Origin: Lycorma delicatula
Taxonomy: Eukaryota; Arthropoda; Insecta; Hemiptera; Fulgoridae
Direction: 5' to 3'
Length of the DNA: 64,000 nucleotides
Assembly: GCF_047948215.1 (NCBI RefSeq)
Contig: NC_134467.1
Location: forward strand, 38,934,520 to 38,998,519
Shown here one piece after another: positions 38,601 to 51,204 of the stretch. The notes under the pieces were generated by a model. That model saw only the letters and a program-made list of their open reading frames with translations, was not told where the DNA came from and ran no database searches. A program made the translations under genes and the position numbers. The first letter of the stretch is position 1. The number at the start of each line of letters is the position of its first letter.

Positions 38601-40139
38601 ATTACTGATAATTTGTTTTAAATTTATGAGAAACTGTTTTTTTTTATTTTATTTCTAGATGTCCCGTAAATTAACAAAATTGATTTTGAATTCCTAAATC
38701 AATTTTTTGATACCTGAAAATATTTATCCTACCTAATTGCTATGAATATTTACTCAACTATTGACTTTATTCCTCTTAGTTGCACAAAATGAAATTATTT
38801 AAAAAAATTAAGAATGAAAAATGATTTTTCGATTAATCTATACATTTTTTTAATAAATTTCTATAAAAATTTATGTTTTAAAAATTAAAAGTAATAAGTA
38901 ATTTTATAAGGTTCATTTTAAAAAAAAATTGAAATACATAATTGCATATCATAACAAACAGACACAAATTGAAATGTATTCAGCTGAACTGAAATGATCT
39001 ATTGTACACCTCTTAAGAATTATCTAAGTCTCCATAGGAAATAATACCAACAACCACATAACCCCTAAGGTTTGAAAAAAAAGTAATTTAGACAGTGCAG
39101 GTGCAATAAAGTGCGTCATAAAACAATATTTTGAGTAACATCAAATGCTGTTGTTTGTAAACTCATATTTAATTATACATTCAAACATGCAATCAAGAAA
39201 TTTTCGCTAATGCAGTACCATACATGCAATTTTATTCAGTTAATTGTTTTTGAATAATAAAAAAAAGGGACAGAGCCTGTTATAATTAAATGATAGAAGA
39301 TATTTACACGTTACACAAATAATTGATAGTTTACACAGCTGCACGTACGATAAGATTATATATTGATCGTTATTCCCTTACAGACTACTAATATTAGTGC
39401 CCGATAAAATTCATATATATCATACAAAATCAATTTATCAGCTACTCCAAGAAATAATTATAGATTTATTTGAATTCATGATAAATACATTGTAAATGTG
39501 AATATTATTATTATTTCATAATTATGTGTTTTATGTTTTATCAGATATTATGGGAAGATATTGGTATTAGTGATGAGGTAACTAAATTTAGTTCACCAAA
39601 TTTCTGATTTATTAGTTAATTAGCTTTGCCATCTAGTACTGTAAAATTTCCACAGATTGTTAACTAGCTGTCATTACAACTGACACATACTATTATGATC
39701 AGATTAAAATGTCACAAAAAAAAAACTTTACAAAAAAGAAAATTTTTAAACAATTAAGATTAGAAAATTAACTTTTAAGACTTAAAATGAAATTGCTTAT
39801 TTATATACACTGTATTTTTTATACTAAAAAATTTATTTTTTTAAATAAAATTAATATTATTGTGTATATCAACACAATTAAAAAAATATTGTAATAAAAA
39901 AAAACATCAAGTGACCTACACTTTATCAAATAAATCTATCAAGTAATGAAATAAAATTAAATAAATAAGCATTACACTTTAATAATAATGGTATTTTACT
40001 ACACTATAATAAATATTATAATAATACAATATAATTGTTAAATAACTGACACAAATCTCATAAATAATGATGCAAACATTGTGTAATATATATATATAAT
40101 TCTTTTCAGTTGAAACAACAAATAATTATAATAATTTCT

Positions 40140-40435
40140 TTCTAACATGGTCAACGCTAAACAGAATACAGACTCAGCATGGTAGGTGCGCCTATTTCCT
40201 GTATAAATAGGGTAAAACACTGATGCCCCTTTGTGAGTGTGGTGAAAATCAAACTATCAGACACATCACAGAAGTTTGCCCTAGGACAGCTTATGAAGGG
40301 AATCCTGAAGATTTCCTGATGGCGACTCTAGAATCGATAGCATATATTAGTTTGTTAAATCTTTGTTTATAATTTTGACTGTAATTAGTGTTATGTTTTA
40401 GTGCCGTACGCTAAATAAATAAATCTAACAAAAAT
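40140..40435 (+). mobile_element. LINE 3' end with zinc-knuckle-like C-terminus
   Basis: Reads LNRIQTQHGRCAYFLYK then, after a one-base shift, APLCECGENQTIRHITEVCP and AYEGNPEDFLMATLESIAYI. This is the C-terminal C-C-H-C segment of a jockey-like LINE (CDCG---T--HIV--CP). It is followed by a short 3' UTR ending in AAATAAATAAAT, a typical LINE tail. Only the extreme 3' end was inserted or retained. Confidence 0.75.
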
Positions 40436-40975
40436 TATACTAAACAATGAATATTTTATATATAAATCTTCAACAATCTCATTTTTATTTTTCTGATAAA
40501 TACAGCTAAAAATAGCTGTTGTATGGTAATCATGTCAAAAATGGGATATCGGATTATTTGCAAATTTTTTGTTTTAGGATCCAAATAGACCAAAAAATGT
40601 ATGTTATGTCTCACACTGCTTTTGGCCTATATTTCTGGATTTACACAAACAATTTTCTTAAAATTTGGCTCAGATATTTCTTATATATGAGGCATTAATG
40701 ATAATTATTTCTCACAATTCATTAAAAGGGTGAGGAGATATTGTGAAAAAACTAGTTTTCATTTTCTTCAGACTTTTAGGGGAAACTTTATTAAAACGAC
40801 AGCAGAAAAAAAAAAGCTTACACTAACTAGATGTTGTGCCAATAAAACACGCACAAAGAATATGAATCAATGTTTTTTATCACCCACACTACCAGTTAAA
40901 GATAACATTTTCAGGCAACAATCACCATAGAGCATGGAATCAAAATATGAAAGCAAGAAAACATGGAGATTCTTA

Positions 40976-41968
40976 CAGGGTGAGCAACATAAAACAAAAC
41001 CCGTAATGTAATCGCTGCAGAATGAAATTATGTTGGAATAAAATTTTCGCTTATGTTGGAATGAAATTTTATGAATGATACTGACAAATTAAATAAGAAA
41101 GAAAAACATAAAACATAATTTAAATGTTGCATTTATTTACCCTACTGTTACAAAAGATATTCAAAATGACCACCCTGGGCATCTATGCACTTTTTTGCTC
41201 AACAGATCATATTGAGTCGTCTGATGCAAAATGTTGTTGTCAATTGCGTTGGTTTCTCAATGAATGTTAACCTTCAGTTCATCAATATTATGGGTATTAG
41301 ATCCATAAACTTTCTCCTTTAAATAGCCCCAAAGAAAAAATCGCAAGAAGACAACTCTGGGGAACATGGAGGCCACCGTCCTCTGCTGACCACGTTGTCT
41401 GTCTCCTTTAGTTGTTACACAGTTGTTAATGCGGTATGGTTTCAATTTTAATTTGTGAAGAATTTTACAAGATGTGTATTTAACAACAGATTGTTGGGAT
41501 AACTTGTGTCGTGATTTTTTAGACTAGAAGTAATTCTCTTTTCAATACTGGCAGTGGCCTGTGGAATCCTAAGGGAAGGTTGCCTATTTCGTTTTGCATT
41601 TAAAACTGAACCAGTTGTACGCCATTTTTTAACTAAATTGTGTATGCTAATTTTTGCTGGGATACAGGCACTAAAAAGTTTTTCTATGAATACTTGATGT
41701 CATTCTTCAAACGATCCAAAACGAATATAGGCCTCAACTGTAGCTATCCTCTCCTGGATTGAATAAGGTATTTTACACAAATAACTCCACTCACAATACT
41801 GCATTGCAAGAAAACGTATACTGGACTGATAAGTAACCACTTGACAAACAGCAGCAACAATCCGTAGTAACATATACATCCACCAGTGTCACTATTGTGC
41901 GACACTCTTTCATAAATAGTGTTGGGCAGCAGTTTCATTATGAGTTCAGTTTTATTTTGCTCACTCTG
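40976..41968 (-). mobile_element. IS630-type transposon with both termini, internally deleted
   Basis: Inverted termini begin CAGGGTGAGCAACATAAAAC at 40976 and, on the other strand, CAGAGTGAGCAAAATAAAAC at 41968, each next to a TA target dinucleotide (40974-40975 and 41969-41970). The minus strand encodes an HTH region (YSIQERIATVEAYIRFGSFE, later WRTTGSVLNAKRNRQPSLRI) directly followed by the C-terminal FFLWGYLKEKVYGSNTHNID. The first and second catalytic Asp blocks are missing, so this is a 993-bp deletion derivative. Confidence 0.88.
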
Positions 41969-42265
41969 TATATCAGAAGGGGTGCTGTTATACTTACTTG
42001 AGCTATACTTGCCTAATTAAAAATAATTAAATATCACCAATTTTCTTCAATTTAAACAGTATAGACTAGGAAGAACCCAAAATTGAATTAAATTAACATT
42101 TTTATTAGCAAATGAAATTAGTCTTATGTTGATCAATGAAAAATCAACTATTGATCAATCAAATGTCAATTTGTATAATATATACATAAATTAAGATGGC
42201 AGAACACATATTTACAATAAATGAAATATAAGGGGTTAGATATCCATTCATTAAAGTGGTTAAAG

Positions 42266-43753
42266 CAGGGGTGTACTCATAAATTTTCCAGTACCGGAAT
42301 ATATCAGATTTAGTATTATATCAAACAGAAACAATAAGGTCCAGAGTCACAGGTGATTGGCTCTTGACAATGCTATGAAAAATGCACATTCATTTTGATA
42401 TTTACATAGAAACTTTTAACTTTTTTTTTGTAAAATAGATTTTTAGACTTATCTGTTCACTTATATACAGAAATCAAAAAGAACAACCATTTTCGTTCGG
42501 TCCAATTTTTATAATTTACAGCAGTGTCTTTTGTTACACAGTATTTAAGGAAGTTTAATATTGCAACAAGATCGGTATAACAGACCTGAGGAACGGATTC
42601 CTACCAATTAAGAAGAATGTAGTAGAGGAACATAATAATGGGAGGAATCCAGAAAGGGGCTAAAAAGAAACCCTTCTAGTAAAGGTAACAGGTCCATTAA
42701 CAATAGTCCTTTGTAATACTGCCCACCGACACACAATAACAAATGTTTCTAATGTGAGAAGAGTTACCGGACCAACGTTTGGAATTTCATGGGAAAATGT
42801 GAGGGTTCTGTAGATCATTGTCACGCTTCAAGTTTAGTTCAGTCCAGAGAATGAGTTTAAATACTCCAGGGAAGACAGCTGAAATCAGTTCTGCGATGCG
42901 AGTCTGGCGAGATGATAGTCTGAATCAGTCCATGAGACGTCAGTCAGCGAGAATATACTGCGAGGAGGTCAGCTAAGGAGTGAATTTCAAAGTAAAAAAT
43001 TTGGCATTATTAAGGTGACGTCACAAGTAATTCTTCAGCGAGTTACTGTAGGACTATAAGTGAAAGAGATAATGTACTAAATTTCATTCATAAACTGTAG
43101 GGTAACTTTATTTCTGAACAGCAATGGTATTTGGAGTAAAAGAACTTTACACTTGTCACATACATACTTTACAACAACATACTGTTGTTGTTAATACAAG
43201 ACTAGTGGTTAAAAGTGTTAAAATTAGTGGTCATGAAATGTCTTTTGTCAATGGAACTGAATTCGGGTTTTCATTATTTATCTACCTGTGAATAAATCCT
43301 GTATTTAAATTCTGTTTTATATTAATCTTTACTGTTACCATTATTGTCATTCTAATTATTTTTGTGAGATTTTTTTTATTATCTGTTATTATTATTATTA
43401 TTACTATTAGTCTGATTATTATTGTAGTTATTATTTTTTTTACTAGTTGTTTTGCGATTGTCGTTCACAATTATTATTACTGTTGTCATTATTATTGACA
43501 ATAAATTGTCAATATTATGTTATTATTGTTGTCAATAAAACAAGACAAATTGTTTTATTTAAAACCAATAAATCGTAATTATATAAATATTTTCAATTGT
43601 CAATCTCTCAATATTCTGATCAAGCCATGAACACGTGACAATATCTTTCATTAAGAAATCTAATAACGAATACTTAATTCTTCAAAATGACAATTTTTTA
43701 TTTCTCTCATAGAACAGTAGCGGTACGGAAATTCCAGTACCACTGCACCCCTG
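42266..43753. mobile_element. Non-autonomous hAT-type element with 8-bp target duplication
   Basis: The left end is CAGGGGTGTACTCATAAATT and the right end, read inward, CAGGGGTGCAGTGGTACTGG. Both contain a CCAGTACC-like subterminal block. The flanks GGTTAAAG (42258-42265) and GGTTAGAG (43754-43761) agree at 7 of 8, as expected for an old hAT target duplication. No transposase frame was recognised inside. Bases 43380-43520 are rich in ATT repeats. Confidence 0.85.
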
Positions 43754-44744
43754 GGTTAGAGTTGAAATGAAGCTAACATGACTAAAATTTATATGTTACA
43801 TAAACCAATAACTGTTTATACATCATTAATATGATTTCTGTATATCAAAAATATAAATTTCGATTGCAAATGACCCACTTTATGAGACTGAACCTATTTG
43901 GAAAAATTCATAAAAATTTAATACATCAATTTTTAGATAATAATTAAAAACAAAAAACTCAATTTTATCTGTATTCTGTTCAACATATACTTAAATATGT
44001 GCTTAAAATAATTTCAATAGCTGCTTCTGAATTGTTAACTATTTTTTGTTATAAATATGTACATAAATTTGTATTTAAATAATTAATATGGAAACTTTAA
44101 GCACACCTATTTTTTTTTTTTAAACTAATAATTCATTTTTATATTTATAATTAATTATAACTATATTCATGTAATCTATATAATGTATTTTTAAATAGAA
44201 ATCAGAATAAAGTATATATTTATAAATATTTTTTTTAAAAAATGACCTCCAACTGCATTTTACAGTGAAGGACGATCTTTTGTAATTTGATCTTCTGAGA
44301 TTTTATCTGTATATTTATGATGCATTATGGCTACATTCATTAACGGTCAATGTTAATTTTCTGATTTTTATGAAATTTTTACAGAAAGATCCTTTCTAAA
44401 TATTTAACAATGATTTACTATAAAATGTTCCATTTCAAAATAGTAGTCATTTTTTTAGAAATAGATTAAAGAATGCAATGAAAAAGGATATTTCCATTGC
44501 AAAGCAGCTGACCAGTTCTTAGAACGTCTCTATCTTAAAACCATTCAATTACTATCACTCTTTTCTCACTACATTACTAAATACTTAACATTTTACCCTT
44601 GGGACACCTTATTATACAATTATTTAGAAGATACAAAAAAGATTATACAACTGTTGCACACCCGAAAAACATAAAACGAAAAAAGTTATCGTGTCCAGGC
44701 TAGCACGTGCACTGAGGTACTGATGTTGCATAATTGCATTTTTT

Positions 44745-45640
44745 TATACGAGGCACAGGTGATAAATTTTGCACATATATGCGTAGCATGGGAATGAAAA
44801 GAGATATTGTAATGGCATAAAAAATGAATAAAAGTACAATACCTCAGCTTCAAAATGCAGTATTTATTTCTCAATATAAGAGCAACAAGTTTTTGCATTC
44901 CGTCACTGAAAAATTCTGGTGGTCTTTCTTACATCCAAGTGGCCACAGCTTCTCACCTCATCGTTGGTGGTGTAATGATTACCTTTGAGATCTCTCTTGA
45001 AATGAGGGAAGAAGTGAAAGTCACATGGAGCCAAATCTGGCAGGTATGGCGGTGGCAGATGCGGAATAGACTCAAACTTCAGAAGTGCCATCAGAGTTTG
45101 CGCAGTATCCATCATGCAGAGATTTTACGGTAACTCAATTGCTTGATAATATGGCCTACTTCTTTAGATATGCCTAACAGAATAACATCAATGCATTTTT
45201 GGGCGATTCACCGGTCACTTTGAAGCAAATCGTTCACCTCCTTTCGATATTTATCATCAGTCACAGAAACTGAATCCGCTGAAAAGCGCGTCCTCAATTG
45301 TCGCTTTACCAGCTTCACATTTGCGAAATTTCAACACCTTCCTATTCAGAGTACTCCTGTCAACAGTTTTACTACCGTAAACCACTTTTAAATGATGAAA
45401 AATTTTGTAGGATTAACATTTTCTACTTAAAAATTCAATCACTGCACACTGTTTTAACTGTGTGTACTCCATTTTAACTGATACTGAAAACAAATCGGTA
45501 AATAGATTTCAACGCATTATTGCAGGTTTGTAGAGGGGGAATTTAGCTATCATGTGTTGACACACCCACCTTGATAGTACCTTTTATCTCCGTGTAGTAT
45601 GCTAGTGTGCAAAATTTATCAGCCAAGCATCATAGTTTGT
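44745..45640 (-). mobile_element. mariner (SETMAR-type) deletion derivative
   Basis: Inverted termini share GTGATAAATTTTGCACA (left, about 44758) and CTGATAAATTTTGCACAC (right, inverted). The minus strand begins MEYTQLKQCAVIEFLSRKC and VVYGSKTVDRSTLNRKVLKF, then RKCEAGKATIEDALFSG and LGISKEVGHI, the mariner HTH pair. It then jumps to LPPPYLPDLAPCDFHFFPHF and KRDLKGNHYTTNDEV near the C-terminus. The first and second Asp blocks are deleted, giving about 0.9 kb. Confidence 0.85.
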
Positions 45641-45888
45641 GTTATTAATGTCTGCTCTGTACTATGGATCATTTTCAAAATCATTTGAAAATAAAATTTA
45701 CAGAAATATATTATAAATAATTAATCTGATTTTGATGAAAATGATGAACGTGGGAATAATGAAAATAAAGATATTATTAAGGTGTTAAGGCAACTAAATT
45801 TTACTTTGCTTTAATGATATATATGTGAAGAAAATGGATGATAGAACAGATACAGAACATTTTTTAATTTGATAATTCAAAATTTTAA

Positions 45889-45892
<4 letters not shown>

Positions 45893-45931
<39 letters not shown>
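45893..45931. repeat. TA/CA microsatellite
   Basis: A run of TA dinucleotides passing into CACACACA directly before the palindrome arm at 45932. Confidence 0.9.
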
Positions 45932-45935
<4 letters not shown>

Positions 45936-46290
45936 GGCAAAGCTGCAACAATGATGCCTTTCTTTCTTTTTCATGTTTAGCCTCCGGTAACTACCGTTTA
46001 GATAATTCTTCAGAGGATGAATGAGGATGATATGTATGAGTGTGAATGAAGTGTAGTCTTGTACATTCTCAGTTCTACCATACCTGAGATATGTGGTTAA
46101 TTGAAACCTAACCACCAAAGAACACCAGTATCCACGATCTAGTATTCAAGTCAGTGTAAAAATAGCTGGCTTTAAACGCTGAACTCTCGACTTCCAAATC
46201 AACTGATTTGGAATGACGTGTTCACCACTAGACCAACCCGGTGGGTTGCAACAGTGATGCCTAAGCATCGCCGTTGCAGCTTTGCCTGTG
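45932..46290. repeat. Palindrome split by the SINE
   Basis: The left arm CACAGGCAAAGCTGCAAC (45932-45949) and the right arm 46273-46290 are perfect inverted copies over 18 bases. Removing the SINE and one target duplication restores a compact hairpin whose inner part also pairs (GATGC / GCATC). Confidence 0.85.
45959..46247 (-). mobile_element. tRNA-derived SINE with target duplication
   Basis: On the minus strand the element starts with the tRNA-like head CCACCGGGTTGGTCTAGTGG and ends in a pyrimidine tail on the plus strand (A-rich on the minus). The flanks GCAACAATGATGCC (45945-45958) and GCAACAGTGATGCC (46248-46261) match at 13 of 14. Same family as the two SINEs at 51.2-51.8 kb. Confidence 0.88.
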
Positions 46291-47049
46291 CTATATGGGG
46301 TTACTTGAGTTTCCTGTCGCGGTCACAGTATATTTAGCTCTTAACAGCTCTCTTCACTCACCCTTCCAGTCTAGACAGAGGGTTCTGCCCCTTGGACTCA
46401 GTGTTCATTAAAATCATGCTAGTGAGAATAATAACAATAAATAACAACTACAGCCTGTTCAACTTATAAAAAACATCAGTGTATTGTAATCTTTTCAGAT
46501 TAACGATTTGGTCAGAACTGGACACGAAACTTTGAGCGATCTAAGAATGTGGGTTTCAAAACAGCCGGCCTCCATCTTAATATTAGTTACACCTGATTAC
46601 CTGTATTTCATATCCATAAAATGTATTTTGCCCAGTTCTTGGCACTACCTGACAAAAACCACTTAGAAGATGACTGTACTTCGTCCCATTTTTTTTTTTT
46701 TTTTAATTATTTTCTTTTATGTTTTTAGTCAAGTAACCAGAGACAGGTACAGCCGGTCACCCACACTGCACATACAATAACAGTGGCTGTTGGTTGAGCC
46801 ACCATGCTGCTGTACATTGCTGCAGCACTGTGATATCATTTTAAAGCTGTGTTTTAGACTTTTTCAATAGATTAATAAGAAAAATTCTAACATATTTATT
46901 TTTTGAGTTAAAAGGGGTTAAGTGATTTTAAAATTTTTATGAAATTTTTGTTTGTAAGAGAGTAATGTTCAAAAATATACAAATCACTTTAAAGTGTCAG
47001 GTACACCAACTAAAATGTCAGGCATACCAATAGTAATTAAAAATGTCAA

Positions 47050-48250
47050 GTTGGCACTATTATCAGTTGTTTCCCACCAAAATGGTGATGTATTAGCATT
47101 TCTTTTTTTTAAGGTTAGGTTGGTGAAAAGTTTTTTTATTAACAACAGGTAAGAAAAGTGTTAGTGTAAAAGTAAAGTGGCAAGTAATCGGTCTCTGGAA
47201 AGCAAATAAAACATACAGAGACATTGCTGAACGATTAAAAATATCAAAAGCATGTGTACAGCAAGTTGTTAAAAAATATCATATCAAGAAACTGTCGTTG
47301 ATCTTCCACGATCTGGTCGACCACAAAAAGCATCAATGAGGCAAGACAGAGCAATTATAAAGGTATCAAAACTTAATCGGTCTGATAATTTGCCTGATAT
47401 AGTGACAGAAGTAGCACAAAATCATGGAATTCAGGTTAGTACTGCCACTCTTCTAGACATTTAAAAGAATCTGGAATGGAATCACATTTCGCATTAGCAA
47501 AGCCTCTTTTAAGTGCTGTCCACAAGTCAAAACATAGTCAGTTTTGCAAGCAAACGAAGAACTGGTTGAAAGAAGCTTGGCGAAGGGTTGTCTTTTCTGA
47601 TGAAAGCAGATTCCAGTTGTACTCAAACAAAAAAATCAGGCGAACAAAAACTGAAAAGTTTCTACCAGCCTGCATCATACCTGCTGTACAAGGTGGAGAT
47701 GCTGTCTTGGTGTGGGGTTGCATAACTTCAGAGGGCGCTAGACACCTTAGAATAATGGATGGGACAATGAACAGCATACAGTACATAAAAACAACGGAAG
47801 AATTCACGCTTCCTAGTGTGCATAACCTGTCGGGTGAGAATTTCATCTTCTAGCAAGACAACGCACCTTGTCATAAATCACGAGTTACCAAGGCACGGTT
47901 TGATACAAATGATGTGGAACTTTTGGACTGGCCTGCTCGTAGTCCTGACCTAAATCCGATAGAGAATTTATGGAATCAGATGGTATTGCAACTTGCTAAA
48001 AGAAACCCTAAAAATAAGGCTGTTATGACTTCAAATCGCAAGTCTGTGGCAACAGGTGACGAAAGAAAAATATCTGGAATTGATTGAATCAATGCCTAAT
48101 AGAGTAGCAGCATGCCTAAAATCGTATGGAGGTCATACAAAATACTAAACATTTAAAAAATGATGTAGCATTGTCTCTGTTATTTTTATTTTTAATTTTT
48201 ACTTGTATAAAATAAAGATTTTGTCATGAAATACTGATTTTTCAGTTATT
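47050..48250 (+). mobile_element. Tc1 transposase relic (DD34E type)
   Basis: The best frame reads WRRVVFSDESRFQLYSNKKI (first Asp), VQGGDAVLVWGCITSEGARH, then after a stop QDNAPCHKSRVTKARFDTND (second Asp) and LLDWPARSPDLNPIENLWNQ, where the Glu of ENLW is the third catalytic residue. The N-terminal HTH lies in a broken frame from 47130. One stop interrupts the frame at about 47853, and the C-terminus is shifted. All three catalytic residues are still visible. Confidence 0.85.
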
Positions 48251-48688
48251 TTTAACTTGTCCTTAAACTTATGAAAGATACTGTATAAAGGATTAAATAA
48301 AGGTAATGGTTAATGGCTCATGTTTGTTTAATTATTATTACTATTAAGAGGTCAGTGTTTCTCTTGGTCTAATAGTTCTAATATAGAAAATCACTTGCAC
48401 TATATTCAGGCAATTATTTTTCAGTCTCACTGGACCCTTATCCTTTCTCAATCAAGATTCTTCAGCCTATAATAACAACAACTTCATAAAATATTAAGCA
48501 AACTCAACCAACAACATACATACTTCAGACAAAATCTGGATCACTACAACTCAATAACCTCAAGAGTAATGATAACATTCTCCCAAACAAAAAGTTTCAA
48601 TTTCATATACAGATATTTTTTTATTCTGCTGTTGAAAATATTTCTTTTTACACGAAAATTGAATGAAAATTATATTGAGAAAACTTAC

Positions 48689-48798
48689 CGTCAGACAGTA
48701 CTTCATAAGCTTCAGAGATCTCTTTAAATTTTCTATTTGCTTCATCAGGATTGTTTGGATTTTTGTCTGGATGCCATTTTAGCGCTAATTTTCGATAA
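48689..48798 (-). CDS. mrj: DNAJB6-like J-protein, exon 2 (HPD motif)
   Basis: This exon encodes the core of the J domain, residues 22-58 and the first base of codon 59. It reads [14 protein letters not shown], then [19 protein letters not shown], then LSD. The HPD tripeptide that triggers Hsp70 ATP hydrolysis falls at residues 31-33, and helix III follows. The acceptor is TTCCAG and the donor GTAAGT, leaving phase 1 after Asp58. The single G left over completes a Glu codon with either downstream alternative exon (A at 24.9 kb or B at 35.2 kb). The following intron is about 13.4 kb to exon B or 23.7 kb to exon A. Confidence 0.95.
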
Positions 48799-48984
48799 CT
48801 GGAACAAAATATTTTTTTTTTAATGTATTTACAACAATCTCAAAGAATCGGTAATTAACTATATGCAAGTTAAACTATTAATATGGCCTGAATTAACCTT
48901 GTGATCCAAGATATAACAATTGTGAGAAATATCAAAAGCGCTTGGTTCAATTATTGTTTAAATGAAATTATAATTGGTTTACCA

Positions 48985-49560
48985 ATATTATCTATACATA
49001 TAAAAATCAATGTTTGTTTGTCTGTCTGTTCCAACTTAACTCGAGATCTACAGGACAGATTTGTCTAAAATTTTCCACACCTACACTTTGAAGCTCTGCG
49101 GTGAACATAGGCTAATTTTTTTTGGAACTCTGACATAACGGTTGCGAGTTATCGGCGTTAAAGTTACTTTTTTCCATTTTGACAACATTGGATTCATTTG
49201 TTCGCACGCTTTAAAAGTTAAATTTCATGTGATTTTAGTTTGTTTTATCAAATGCGGATTCGAGTTCCAATTTTGACGACGCTCAACGATTTGGCGTTAT
49301 CGAGTTATACGTGTAAAAGTTAATTTTTTACAATTTTGACATTTTTGCATTTACATTTTCAAGAAAAATTTAATTTTTAGCTAAGATTTTTTTTCAACAT
49401 TGAATTGATCAATTTTGAAAAGGGCTGAAGTTTTAACGTATAGTTATTCCTAAGTTTCAATCGATTTAGCGCACATGCATATGTAATTTTTACGATTCAT
49501 TCATTTACAATATTTTACAGCCGTTTAACAACATAAATAAGTAGCCGCTTTTGTTTATCA
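48985..49560 (+). repeat. Possible Helitron-like repeat end
   Basis: Starts TCTATACATATAAAAATCAA followed by TGTTTGTTTGTCTGTCTG, a start often seen at noncoding Helitron-type repeats in arthropods. The body contains repeated thematic blocks (TTAAAGTTA-, TTTTGACA-). No RepHel motif and no CTRR hairpin end was identified, so the class is a guess. Confidence 0.35.
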
Positions 49561-51204
49561 TGTGTGTATTACTAATTTAAAGTGTGTAAAGTATTTAACT
49601 GCAATTTTTTAAATTCTGTGATCTTTTTTCAAAACATCATACCATACCTAAAAGACATTCAAATTTTAACAAAATAGGTCCACCAGTACTATACATTTAG
49701 TAGTTTTTGAGAAATCTGGGGTAAAAGATTGGTTTCAACTATTTTAAGTTTGGTGTAAAATAACACATAAATAACCACATACAGGTTTTGAACAAAATCC
49801 TTTTAACCAAAGAGAAATCAAAATATGTGGAGAATGTATGGTCAATTATTTCAGAATTTGAAGGAAAATTAGAACAAAAGGAATACAAAGAAATTAGAAA
49901 CGTAAATAAACTAAATAACTTAATAAATTTTTGAATTTTATTAAATCAACTTGAAAATTAAGTACAAACCACTGGCAACAATATCGTTTAGCACTTTCGA
50001 CACTGGCATAAAGCTTAAACATTTAAACTGCAAAGAAATAAAATTGAATATTATATCATCTTGATAATGCAAAATACATTTTGGTAAAATTATCATTTAT
50101 TTTTTAAGCAAATATTTAATGATATTCTAGTACCATCATTTGATCAACGATGAATAAAAATTTCATACCCACATCCAAAATATAGTACACTTGTAATTTT
50201 ATTTTATTAACAGAAACACACTCTTTTAATACACAAAATTCATTCGGTTATTATATATATACTTTCATTTTTTTTTTATGGGTAAAAAATTTTTTACTGT
50301 CTAAATCAAAAATGAAACAATTCTGCAGTATTACTGAATCTACTTATAAAAAACTTACAATTTTGAAAATTATCTAAAAATGAAGTAGTCATACGATATA
50401 TTCAAAAAAGATTTATTGGCAGCACCACCAAGGAGGATAGTAATCGAAATAAGACTCTTAGAGGAACAACAAAGCCAGATATAAAAAAAACCATTCACTT
50501 AGAAAGTTCATACGAAAAAAGTAAATTCTACACAAACTTTGAATTAATAACAAAATATATATACACAAAACAGTAAATATAAATTATCAACTTTTGACTG
50601 AATCGATCTCTAAATGTAAAGATACAAAAACTCCAAGGACAGTTCTTTGCTACCTTAGAGTTAAAATTAAAAAAAATAAAATTAAACTATCTCTATAAAT
50701 GGAAAAATAAAGCATTTGAATAAAATTATTCATCCAAAAGGCATTGTACACGACAGAATTTTGAGAATGATCAAAAGGTCTTTAAAAAAATTCCAAAATA
50801 AATAAACGAGATTTTTACGGAAAAAAATATATTCCTATAAAAGATGGGAACACGTAATAAAATATAAATTCTGTCCCTACAAAGTAGTTTATCAGAAATG
50901 ATGACATGAGGAGAAAGGCTTTCATAGGTCCCGTTTTAAGGGCAAGTGATAATAAAATTCTCAAGAAATACGTCTCTTTATAAAGAAAGAAAAACTAATC
51001 ATATATTGTGATAAAATTAAAAAATACTTCATCAAAACAGGACAGAAATTCTGGACTTATAAGAAAATATAAAAACGTATCTCAGAAAGGAGTATTTGGT
51101 ATTAATGTAGTAGGTGATCTATCGCTGTAGATAATTCTTAGATGGTGCCACTGAAACACTATATTGAAATAAAAAGACAAATAAATAAAATTATAAATAT
51201 AATC

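Larger units (their letters stand above)
35245..48688 (-). other. mrj: mrj intron between exons 2 and B (13.4 kb)
   Basis: This is the largest intron between adjacent coding exons, GTAAGT to TATATAG on the minus strand. It holds an RTE-like LINE in the minus orientation (36.4-37.3 kb), a SINE (38.4 kb), a LINE 3' end (40.2 kb), a deleted IS630 element with both termini (41.0-42.0 kb), a hAT-type element (42.3-43.8 kb), a mariner (44.7-45.6 kb), a SINE in a palindrome (45.9-46.3 kb) and a Tc1 relic (47.1-48.2 kb). 35250-36370, 37270-38440, 38640-40130 and 46300-47050 hold no recognisable gene. Confidence 0.85.

Noticed and set aside
45891..46118. A 75-codon protein gene
   Set aside because: The frame lies inside a SINE and ends in a TA microsatellite. 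The same reading recurs in the SINE at 51.45 kb, so it is a repeat shadow.
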